Source of the DNA: Rhizobiaceae bacterium
GTDB taxonomy: Bacteria > Pseudomonadota > Alphaproteobacteria > Rhizobiales > Rhizobiaceae
Direction: 5' to 3'
NCBI GenBank assembly: GCA_020696915.1
Contig: JAJFMR010000042.1
Coordinates: 1 to 13,242 of the forward strand
Length of the DNA: 13,242 nt
This document shows, piece by piece, positions 6,588 to 12,661 of the stretch. The stretch's first letter is position 1, and each line of letters begins with the position of its first letter. Below the pieces are notes generated by a model, which was given only the letters and a program-made list of their open reading frames with translations, was not told where the DNA came from and ran no database searches. A program made the position numbers and the translations under genes.

Positions 6588-8606
6588 TCAATCCTTCCGG
6601 ACTACGGCGAGAGCGGCGTCGGCGACGGCCTCGGCGGTGATGGCGAAATGCCTGTAGAGATCTGCTGCGGGGGCGCTGGCGCCGAAGCCGGTCATCCCGA
6701 CGAAGGCTCCGGGATTGCCGGTCCATCTGTCCCAGCCAAGCCGCGCCGCCGCTTCGACCGCCACGCGCGGAGCGCTGCCGAGCACCTCGTTCCGATAGGC
6801 TTCATCCTGTTCCTCGAAGAGTTCCCAGCACGGCATCGACACCACGGCAGCGCCGATGCTGTCGCGGCTCCGCAGCAGGTCGGCTGCCGCGTGAGCGATC
6901 TCGACCTCTGATCCGGTGGCGATGATCGTGACGTCGCGGGCGCCGGCAGTCTCGCGCATGAGGTAGGCCCCGCGTGCGGAGCGATTGAGGTCGGAATGCA
7001 TGGCGCGCAGCATCGGCAGGTTCTGCCGCGACAGGACGAGCACGCTCGGCCGGTTCCGGGCGGCGAGCGCCAATTCCCAGCATTCAGCTGTCTCGACGAT
7101 GTCCGCCGGGCGGAACACGTTCAGATTGGGCGTGGCGCGCAGCATTGCCAGATGTTCGACAGGCTGGTGCGTCGGACCGTCCTCGCCGAGGCCGATCGAG
7201 TCGTGGGTCATCACATAGATCACCCGCTGCCGCATCAGGGCCGAGAGCCGCATTGCGCCACGTGCATAGTCGGCAAAGCAAAGGAAGGTGCCGCCGTAGG
7301 GAATGAAGCCGCCATGAAGGGCGATGCCGTTCATCGCTGCGGCCATGCCATGCTCGCGGATGCCGTAGTGGATGTAGCGGCCAGCGAAGCCGCCCCGCTC
7401 GATGCGCCCCATTCCCTTGGTGATGGTGAGGTTGGAATGGGTGAGATCGGCGGACCCGCCCACCGTCAGCTCCGTCGCGGCATTGATGACCGCCAGCGCC
7501 ATCTCCGAGGCCTTGCGGGTGGCGACCTTCGTGGCCTTATCGAAATGCTCCTTGCGGAACGCCCTGATCCCTTCGAGGACCGCATCCGGCATTTCGCCGG
7601 CAATCGCCCGGTCGAAAGCTTCGCGATGCGGCGAGCTTTCCCGGCGTCGCTCCCACGCACGCCGGGCCGCCTTGCCGCGCTCCGCGGCGGCGCGCCAGGC
7701 TCCGAGGATCTCCCCGGGCACGTGGAAGGGCGGGTGGGGCCAACCGATGTTCTGGCGGGCCGCGGCAATCTCCGTGTCGCCGAGCGGAGCGCCGTGCGTC
7801 TTTTCCGAACCCTGGAGATTCGGGGCGCCCCTTCCGATGATGCTGCGGCAGGCGATGAGCGTTGGGCGATCCGCGGCCCGCGCTTCGCCGATTGCTGCCG
7901 AGACGGCTTCCGTGTCATGGCCGTCGACGGCGACGACATTCCAGCCGGCGGCGCGGAAGCGCCCCGGCTGGTCCATCGACGTCGACAGGGAGGTGGGGCC
8001 GTCGATGGAGATGCGGTTGTCGTCCCAGAGCACGACCAGCCGTGCGAGCCCGAGATGGCCGGCAAGGTCGATCGCTTCGTGGCTGAGACCCTCCTGCAGG
8101 CAGCCGTCGCCGGCGATCACATAGGTATGGTGATCGACGAGGTCCTCGCCGAAGCGGGTGGCCAACATGCGCTCCGCCAGGGCCATGCCCACCGCAGTGG
8201 CGATGCCTTGCCCCAGCGGTCCGGTCGTCGTCTCGATGCCGAGCGCGTGGCCGTATTCGGGATGCCCGGCCGTGCGGCTGCCGAGTTGGCGGAAGCGTTG
8301 CAGCTGCTCGACCGGCATGTCCTCGTAGCCGAGAAGGAAATGCAGGGCATATTGCAGCATGGATCCGTGCCCGGCCGACAGCACGAAGCGGTCGCGGTCG
8401 GGCCAGTCCGGCCGCGACGGATCGATCTTGAGGAACCGGTTGAACAGGACCGCGGCCGCGTCGGCCATTCCCATCGGCATGCCTGGATGCCCCGAATTGG
8501 CCTGCTGGACCGCATCCATGGCGAGCGCCCGGATGGCGTTTGCCATATCGAGTTCGCTGGCAGCGCTGGCGGCGCTGGCCCTCATTGCCGGTGCCTGGTG
8601 GTTCAT
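6588..8606 (-). CDS. cbbT: CbbT, transketolase
   Basis: 672 residues, full transketolase length. The PP domain shows NSGHPGMPMG (37-46), the thiamine-diphosphate motif starting GDGC at 167 and ending in WDDN (194-197), and KTHGAPLG. The Pyr domain shows GGSADLTHSN, IREHGMAAAMNG with the catalytic Glu, and THDSIGLGEDGPTHQPVEH, followed by a C-terminal domain with TGSEVEIA. It transfers C2 units among CBB sugar phosphates (F6P or S7P plus GAP giving E4P or R5P plus Xu5P) using ThDP and a divalent metal. The ATG at 8606 was chosen because GGAGGAGG lies just upstream in the 16-nt gap behind cbbP; an internal ATG at residue 8 is less well placed. The gene is intact. Confidence 0.97.
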   Translation of the reverse strand: MNHQAPAMRASAASAASELDMANAIRALAMDAVQQANSGHPGMPMGMADAAAVLFNRFLKIDPSRPDWPDRDRFVLSAGHGSMLQYALHFLLGYEDMPVEQLQRFRQLGSRTAGHPEYGHALGIETTTGPLGQGIATAVGMALAERMLATRFGEDLVDHHTYVIAGDGCLQEGLSHEAIDLAGHLGLARLVVLWDDNRISIDGPTSLSTSMDQPGRFRAAGWNVVAVDGHDTEAVSAAIGEARAADRPTLIACRSIIGRGAPNLQGSEKTHGAPLGDTEIAAARQNIGWPHPPFHVPGEILGAWRAAAERGKAARRAWERRRESSPHREAFDRAIAGEMPDAVLEGIRAFRKEHFDKATKVATRKASEMALAVINAATELTVGGSADLTHSNLTITKGMGRIERGGFAGRYIHYGIREHGMAAAMNGIALHGGFIPYGGTFLCFADYARGAMRLSALMRQRVIYVMTHDSIGLGEDGPTHQPVEHLAMLRATPNLNVFRPADIVETAECWELALAARNRPSVLVLSRQNLPMLRAMHSDLNRSARGAYLMRETAGARDVTIIATGSEVEIAHAAADLLRSRDSIGAAVVSMPCWELFEEQDEAYRNEVLGSAPRVAVEAAARLGWDRWTGNPGAFVGMTGFGASAPAADLYRHFAITAEAVADAALAVVRKD

Positions 8607-8622
8607 GGCGCGTCCTCCTCCC

Positions 8623-9495
8623 TCACGAGCCTCTGCGCTTGCGCTCGATCAACTGCATGATCAGCGGCGTCAGGATGAGCTGCATTGCGAGATCGAGCTT
8701 GTTGCCCGGCACGACGATCGAATTCGGGCGCGACATGAAGGAGTCGTGGATCATCGACAAAAGGTATGGGAAGTCGATGCCGCGCGGATTGGCGAAGCGG
8801 ATGACCAGCATCGACTCGTCGGGCGTCGGTATCCAGCGCGCGATGAACGGGTTCGACGTGTCGACGATCGGCACGCGCTGGAAGTTGATGCTGGTCAGCG
8901 AGAACTGGGGCATGATGTAGCGGACATAATCCGGCATCCGCCGCAGGATCACGTCGACGACGGCTTCGGTCGAGTATCCGCGCGTCCCGCGGTCGCGATG
9001 CAGCTTCTGGATCCATTCGAGGTTGATGACTGGAACGACGCCGATCTTCAGATCGGCGTGCCTCGCGAGATCGACGCCTTCCGCCACCGCGCAGCCGTGA
9101 AGGCCTTCATAAAACAGCAGGTCGCTCGGAGCGAATTCGCGCCACGCCGAGAATTGCCCCGGCGCCGCGCCGTGGAGCCTCGCCTCGTCATCGTCGTGCA
9201 CATATGTCCTGGTGCGTCCGGTCCCGCGGCGTCCATACTCTTCGAAGACGTCCTGCAGGATCTCCAGTTCGTTGGCCGCAACGTGAAAATGCGTGAAGTT
9301 CGGATTGCCGTTGCTTTCCTCCTCGGCAACCTTCTCGCGCATGGCGTTCCGGTCGTAACGGTGAAATGCATCGCCTTCGATGAACGCCGCCTCGACTCTT
9401 TCGCGGCGAAATATCTGCTCGAAGATGCGTTTCACCGAGGTCGTGCCGGCTCCCGAGGAGCCGGTGATCGAGATGATGGGATGCTTCGCCGACAT
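8623..9495 (-). CDS. cbbP: CbbP, phosphoribulokinase (class I, bacterial)
   Basis: 290 residues, the length of octameric proteobacterial PRKs. The P-loop is GSSGAGTTS at 12-20. GDAFHRYDR (41-49) contains D42, H45 and R49, which match residues studied in the Rhodobacter sphaeroides enzyme. LFYEGLHG (E130) is the Walker-B-like region, and KLHRDRGTRGYS (164-175) contains the conserved Arg-Asp pair. It phosphorylates ribulose-5-phosphate to RuBP with ATP in the cytoplasm; class I bacterial forms are commonly NADH-activated and AMP-inhibited, which is family knowledge only. The ATG at 9495 has GGGGAG about 6 nt upstream, in the 11-nt gap behind cbbF. Gap to cbbT: 16 nt. Confidence 0.97.
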   Translation of the reverse strand: MSAKHPIISITGSSGAGTTSVKRIFEQIFRRERVEAAFIEGDAFHRYDRNAMREKVAEEESNGNPNFTHFHVAANELEILQDVFEEYGRRGTGRTRTYVHDDDEARLHGAAPGQFSAWREFAPSDLLFYEGLHGCAVAEGVDLARHADLKIGVVPVINLEWIQKLHRDRGTRGYSTEAVVDVILRRMPDYVRYIMPQFSLTSINFQRVPIVDTSNPFIARWIPTPDESMLVIRFANPRGIDFPYLLSMIHDSFMSRPNSIVVPGNKLDLAMQLILTPLIMQLIERKRRGS

Positions 9496-9506
9496 GTCGC
9501 TCCCCG

Positions 9507-10550
9507 TCAGGCGCGGAACAGGCCGCGATGGCCGAACAGCGGTGAGCGCTCGGCGATCGCGGCGGGCTCGGAGTGATAACGTCCGATGCGCTCGACCTCT
9601 CTCGCGGAACCGAAGACCAGGGGCACGCGCTGGTGCAGGCTTTCAGGGCACAGATCGAGGATCCGGCTGACCGCATCGGTTGCGGATCCACCCGCCTGCT
9701 CGATCAGGAGGGCGATCGGGTTCGCTTCGCAGACGAGGCGAAGACGTCCGCAGCCATGACCTTTCCGCCGGTCACCCGGATAGAGGAACACGCCACCCCG
9801 GACCAGGATGCGGTAGGTCTCGGCGACTGGCGATCCGATCCAGCGCATGTCGAAATTCTTCCCGCGCGGACCTTCCTCGCCCTTCAGGCAGTCGTCGACG
9901 TAGAGGCGCACCGCCTCGTCCCAATGCCGGTAGTTCGAGGCATCGATCGCGAACTCCCGCGTCCGTTGGTCGATGTGCAGCCCGTCATGAATCTGTACGA
10001 AAGTCCCCATGCGCTGCGAGAAGGCGAAGGCGTGGGTGCCTTTGCCCAGGGTCAGCACCAGCGCCAGCTGCGGCCCGTACATGAAAAAGCCGGCGGCCAC
10101 TTGCCGACCACCGCTCTGAAGAAAAAAGGCGGCCGGATCCGTGTCCGGCCCGCCAGTCGCCGGGAGGAGCGAAAAAATCGTACCTGTCGACAGGTTGAGG
10201 TCGAAGTTCGACGAGTCGTCCTGCGTGCAGATGGCAAGGGCCGTGCGGGCCACCGGATCGAGGAGTATCGGCTCGGCTCTCTCGCTGGAGGCCATGCAGC
10301 GGACAGGGGCACGCCGCGCTGCTTCCAGGAACAAGTCGCCGGCATGCAGGTGGAGATCGCTTTGCGGGTGACCATCGCCGTTCAGGGGTCCATGCACACC
10401 GGAGAAGGCGCCTTCCAGGGCACCGGATCGTATGAAGCTGCCGACCTTCAGCGCGGCGCCTGTCAGGGCTCTCACGGTGGAGAGCACATCGGCGTCATGG
10501 CCATTTCGTTGGCATGACTCGAGAAAGGCGTCGAGTGTCGGCGCGTCCAT
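9507..10550 (-). CDS. cbbF: CbbF, class I fructose-1,6-/sedoheptulose-1,7-bisphosphatase, with substituted catalytic positions
   Basis: 347 residues, first gene of the operon; GGGGAGG lies about 6 nt before the ATG at 10550. The fold signatures of class I FBPase are clear: NLSTGTIFSLLPA (119-131), FAIDASNYRHW, GPRGKNFDMRWIGSPVAE, RGGVFLYPGDRRKG, and RLRLVCEANPIALLIEQAGG, which keeps the Glu matching human E280. The family hydrolyses FBP and, in bacteria with CBB operons, often SBP. Several core positions differ from consensus. The DPLDGSSN motif reads C108-T-Q-D-D-S-S-N, losing the first Asp (human D118) and the Gly. The paired Glu of the SEE motif reads E90-R91. The QKxLD Asp appears as H67. 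This could be a low-activity, altered or regulatory FBPase, a degenerating gene backed by another FBPase, or a divergent subfamily. The frame is intact and the rest well conserved, which argues against simple decay. Confidence 0.92.
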   Translation of the reverse strand: MDAPTLDAFLESCQRNGHDADVLSTVRALTGAALKVGSFIRSGALEGAFSGVHGPLNGDGHPQSDLHLHAGDLFLEAARRAPVRCMASSERAEPILLDPVARTALAICTQDDSSNFDLNLSTGTIFSLLPATGGPDTDPAAFFLQSGGRQVAAGFFMYGPQLALVLTLGKGTHAFAFSQRMGTFVQIHDGLHIDQRTREFAIDASNYRHWDEAVRLYVDDCLKGEEGPRGKNFDMRWIGSPVAETYRILVRGGVFLYPGDRRKGHGCGRLRLVCEANPIALLIEQAGGSATDAVSRILDLCPESLHQRVPLVFGSAREVERIGRYHSEPAAIAERSPLFGHRGLFRA

Positions 10551-10672
10551 GCAAGCCTCCCCGATTCCGTTCCGTGGTGAACGAGGATCTGCGCAGCAGT
10601 AGGACAGCCACGAAGCGTGTGAGTAAACTTAATTCTATTTACGAAGGAGATAAACTTTGCTTATCTGGTGGG
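10551..10672. promoter_or_regulatory. cbbF/cbbR divergent intergenic control region
   Basis: This 122-bp gap between the divergent start codons must carry the promoters of both the cbb operon (leftward) and cbbR (rightward). Its cbbR half (about 10619-10666) is strikingly A/T-rich against GC-rich surroundings. It contains two dyads. One is GTAAA-N10-TTTAC at 10623-10642. The other is AGATAA-N7-TTATCT at 10648-10666. It also holds a direct repeat TAAACTT at 10624-10630 and 10651-10657, spaced 27 bp. This fits the usual two-site (recognition plus activation) binding of CbbR. I cannot name a convincing -10/-35 for cbbF; a TTTACT reading leftward from 10627 is followed only by a poor -10, as is common for activator-dependent promoters. 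Confidence 0.7.
10648..10666. promoter_or_regulatory. candidate CbbR (LysR-type) recognition box
   Basis: The 19-bp stretch AGATAA-N7-TTATCT is a perfect dyad with 6-bp arms. It contains the LysR T-N11-A motif (T at 10651, A at 10663), and TAA-N7-TTA inside it matches the TNA-N7-TNA form reported for CbbR sites. It ends 6 bp before the cbbR ATG and its centre is 107 bp from the cbbF ATG. Occupancy would therefore both repress cbbR and position CbbR to activate cbbF. Binding is inferred, not shown. Confidence 0.6.
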
Positions 10673-11659
10673 ATGAAGAACGTCACGCTTCGTCAGCTGG
10701 GGACCATTTCGGCGATCGCCAGGACAGGTAAAATCATCAATGCTGCCAAGGCGTTGGGCCTTACCGGGCCGGCTGTGACGCTGCAGCTTCAGCAGGTGGA
10801 GCAGGAATTGCGTATCAAGCTCTTCGAGCGGGCCTCCGATGGCATGCGTCCGACTGACGCAGGGCTGGCGTTCATCGAGGCGGCGCAGGCGATCGAGGAG
10901 CGGCTTCGCGCACTGGGGGAGGAGATCGACGCGGTCAAAGGCGTGAGGAGGGGCCGCCTCGTCGTCGGTGCAGTCTCCACGGCCAAGTATTTCACGCCGC
11001 AGATCATCTCCGGATTCAGGAAGCTTTACCCGGATGTGGAGCTCAAGCTGGTCGTCGGAAACCGTGCGGAGACGATCGGAAAGCTGAGGGAGCACGGTCT
11101 CGATCTGGCCTTGATGGGGAGCCCGCCTGCCGACCTGCCGGTCGAAGCTCGGGTGTTCGGGGATCACCCTCTGGTGATCGTCGCCTCGCCGGACCACCCG
11201 CTCGCCGGGCTGCGGGACATTTCGAAAGCGAGGGTGGCCGAGGAGCATTTCATCATCCGCGAGCCCGGCTCCGGCACGCGGACTTCCTACGAGCGCTTCC
11301 TGGGCGAGATCCCCGGGCGCATGGACGATCCGGGTACGGAAATGGATTCCAACGAAACCATCAAGCAGGCGGTCATGGCCGGCCTCGGGATCGCGTTCAT
11401 CTCGGCGCACACGATAGCCTTCGAGGTTGCCGCCGGGCGGCTCGCCGCGCTCGATGTCGCCGGCCTGCCGATCCGCCGGCAATGGTACTGGGTGACGCGG
11501 CGCGACCGCGTCGTGACGCCGGCTCTGGCGGCGTTGCAGGATTTCCTGTCGAAGAAAGGCGCCACCTTTCTCCCGGTGCTGGCCTCGCTCTACCCTTCCG
11601 CGTCGTCCAACGCCGGCTCAAGACCGGGATCCTCTCCGAAAAGGATCAGCCCAGGCTGA
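10673..11659 (+). CDS. cbbR: CbbR, LysR-type transcriptional regulator of the cbb operon
   Basis: 328 residues from the ATG at 10673, where the LysR N-terminus MKNVTLRQL begins. The winged HTH lies at about 5-62 (recognition region GPAVTLQLQQVEQ, then LFERASDGMRPTDAG), and the effector-binding domain runs from about 92 to 300 (GRLVVGAVSTAKYFTP, GNRAETIGKL, REPGSGTR, GIAFISAHTIAFE). CbbR proteins activate cbb operons in response to metabolites such as RuBP, PEP or NADPH and repress their own gene; which effector applies here is not visible. Position and divergent orientation support the role. The ATG has only GGTGGG directly in front. A better AAGGAG (10644-10649) lies 23 nt upstream and fits an out-of-frame TTG at 10657. 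The frame is open upstream to 10514, but that part overlaps cbbF and is not family-like. The last ~25 residues are a low-complexity Ser/Pro/Gly tail. Confidence 0.95.
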   Translation: MKNVTLRQLGTISAIARTGKIINAAKALGLTGPAVTLQLQQVEQELRIKLFERASDGMRPTDAGLAFIEAAQAIEERLRALGEEIDAVKGVRRGRLVVGAVSTAKYFTPQIISGFRKLYPDVELKLVVGNRAETIGKLREHGLDLALMGSPPADLPVEARVFGDHPLVIVASPDHPLAGLRDISKARVAEEHFIIREPGSGTRTSYERFLGEIPGRMDDPGTEMDSNETIKQAVMAGLGIAFISAHTIAFEVAAGRLAALDVAGLPIRRQWYWVTRRDRVVTPALAALQDFLSKKGATFLPVLASLYPSASSNAGSRPGSSPKRISPG

Positions 11660-11783
11660 ACTGCTCGCTCACCACCGGCGCGTGTCGTCAACAGCCTGCC
11701 TCTGGATCAGGAAACCGGGCATGACGTACCCGTACCCGCTACGTCGCGCCTCGTGGAAGATTAGCCGGGCGGCCACGCACCGA
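11660..11783. other. convergent gap between cbbR and vapC, no gene recognised
   Basis: These 124 bp separate the cbbR stop from the vapC stop. They contain a dyad GACGTA-N11-TACGTC at 11723-11745, whose loop includes the tandem GTACCC GTACCC (11726-11737). No T-run follows on either strand, so I do not call a rho-independent terminator. A minus-strand frame here is open but joins unrelated vapC antisense sequence. Nothing else is supported. Confidence 0.5.
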
Positions 11784-12209
11784 TCATGCCAGCAATCGTG
11801 TAGGCACGCCAAGCACCGGTCCGGCCTCGGCAAGACGTTGGTCCAGCGTGTGGACCGAGGCACCGTTTTCCGACGCGGTCGCGAGATGAAGCGCATCGCC
11901 GGCGCGGAGCCCCAGCGCGTACTGATCGACGAACGTCGCCGCCGTACGGAAGTGCGCGCCCGTAACCGTCAACACGGTGAAGCTCTCCGCGACCATCCTG
12001 TTGAACGTCGCGAGCGCGGCAGCGCGCTGCTCGAGCGTGATGTGTCCGGTTCTGAGCTTGATCGCCATGGCCGAGGACATCTCGGTGATGGTCCAGTCGC
12101 TGATCAGAAGCTGCTCGGGTTCCTGCTCCGCCAGCCAGCTTTGCGCTCGTGCCGTCACCGCCTCGTTTGACAGCGCCGCGACGAGTAGCGAGGTGTCGAG
12201 GCAGAGCAT
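11784..12209 (-). CDS. vapC: VapC-type PIN-domain toxin (ribonuclease)
   Basis: 141 residues, a typical single PIN-domain toxin. The four acidic metal-binding positions are present: D5 in CLDTSLLV, E43 in TITEMSSA, D105 in LRAGDALHLA and D123 in TLDQRLAEA. VapC toxins are Mg-dependent ribonucleases, often cleaving tRNA or rRNA, held inactive by the partner antitoxin; the target here is unknown. The start ATG at 12209 shares one base with the antitoxin stop (TGATG), so the two are translationally coupled in antitoxin-toxin order, as expected. No good ribosome binding site is seen, which fits coupling. The last residues PVLGVPTRLLA are ordinary for the family, and nothing looks broken. Confidence 0.9.
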   Translation of the reverse strand: MLCLDTSLLVAALSNEAVTARAQSWLAEQEPEQLLISDWTITEMSSAMAIKLRTGHITLEQRAAALATFNRMVAESFTVLTVTGAHFRTAATFVDQYALGLRAGDALHLATASENGASVHTLDQRLAEAGPVLGVPTRLLA

Positions 12210-12451
12210 CAGTGGCGGTCGCCATCCCGCATCGATCGCAGCAGATCGGCGGCGTCCTGTGTCTGTCCCGGCATGGCTGTAGTCAGCGCCCGGAGCATGG
12301 CGATCTCGATCCGCTTGCGCGGCGTGGCGACGGCAGTGAGCCGCGCGACCGGCTTGCCGCGCCGGGTTATGGCGATGGATCCTCCCGCTTCGACCCGGTC
12401 GACGAGCTCGCTCAGATGTGCCTTGGCGTCTGCCAGATTTATGACGTCCAC
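12209..12451 (-). CDS. vapB: VapB-like antitoxin of the Phd/YefM family
   Basis: 80 residues when started at the GTG at 12451 (first residues read VDVINLADAKAHLSELVDRV). The start was chosen because AGGAG lies 6 nt upstream, the Phd/YefM N-terminus normally starts with a short segment like this, and no in-frame ATG is nearby; the upstream continuation of the frame is not family-like. LADAKAHLSELVDRVEAGG and the following IAITRRGKPVARLTAV are the DNA-binding Phd/YefM fold. The charged C-terminus (MRDGDRH end) would be the toxin-neutralising tail. Such antitoxins also repress their own operon, and a perfect inverted repeat lies just upstream. The 1-nt overlap with vapC supports the pairing. A symbol other than vapB may be preferred, since the antitoxin class is Phd-like. 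Confidence 0.88.
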   Translation of the reverse strand: MDVINLADAKAHLSELVDRVEAGGSIAITRRGKPVARLTAVATPRKRIEIAMLRALTTAMPGQTQDAADLLRSMRDGDRH

Positions 12452-12461
12452 GTCATTCTCC

Positions 12462-12479
12462 TGACCATACAGATGGTCA
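12462..12479. promoter_or_regulatory. candidate vapBC autoregulatory operator
   Basis: TGACCAT-N4-ATGGTCA is a perfect 7-bp-arm inverted repeat, 10 bp upstream of the vapB GTG. On the minus strand it directly follows a TATAT that could be the -10, so a bound antitoxin or complex would block the promoter. Position and symmetry match toxin-antitoxin operators; binding itself is inferred. Confidence 0.62.
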
Positions 12480-12570
12480 TATAGCGAAGCGGCGCAGAAT
12501 TCCAGTGGTGCTTGTGGCGACGTTCGGCTGTCCCCGGTCCAAGATAAGTCCAAAATTCGGTAGCTTTGAT

Positions 12571-12580
12571 CCCGTACGGG
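12571..12580. promoter_or_regulatory. perfect 10-bp palindrome upstream of the binding-protein gene
   Basis: CCCGTACGGG is fully self-complementary and lies 81 bp before the ATG of the solute-binding protein, next to a TTGATC (12566-12571) that resembles a -35. It may be a repressor half-site pair or chance; no regulator is encoded nearby in the window. Confidence 0.25.
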
Positions 12581-12616
12581 CTCTGCAATCCTTCGACGCT
12601 ATATGCGAGAGTGCTC

Positions 12617-12639
12617 GCAAAGGAGCCGGACTCCTTGGC
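12617..12639 (+). other. hairpin in the putative 5' leader of the binding-protein gene
   Basis: Arms GCAAAGGAG (12617-12625) and CTCCTTGGC (12631-12639) pair at 8 of 9 positions around a 5-nt loop. The left arm contains an AAGGAG that resembles a ribosome binding site but has no start codon behind it. The real site GGAG (12651-12654) is outside the stem. It could influence transcript stability or translation; no function is assigned. Confidence 0.35.
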
Positions 12640-12661
12640 GACGCAGAAGAGGAGAATTCCA

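Noticed and set aside
6996..8660. 554-codon open frame on the plus strand opposite cbbT
   Set aside because: Antisense shadow of the transketolase; composition is low-information and no domain is recognisable.
8359..9576. 405-codon plus-strand frame opposite cbbT, cbbP and the cbbF end
   Set aside because: Crosses gene boundaries of the opposite strand and shows no family motifs.
10514..10672. In-frame upstream extension of cbbR (ATG at 10514, GTG at 10619)
   Set aside because: Would overlap cbbF and cover the promoter region; LysR proteins begin at the MKNVTLRQL segment, so ATG 10673 is preferred.
11628..11647. GATCC-N10-GGATC near the cbbR 3' end
   Set aside because: Short stem, long loop, inside the coding sequence and with no T-run.
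11669..11770. Minus-strand open stretch in the cbbR-vapC gap as a possible gene remnant
   Set aside because: About 30 codons with no recognisable family; continuous only because it joins antisense vapC sequence.
12452..12553. Upstream extension of the antitoxin frame to an ATG at 12553
   Set aside because: It would run through the TGACCAT repeat and putative promoter; the GTG at 12451 has a proper AGGAG and matches the family start.
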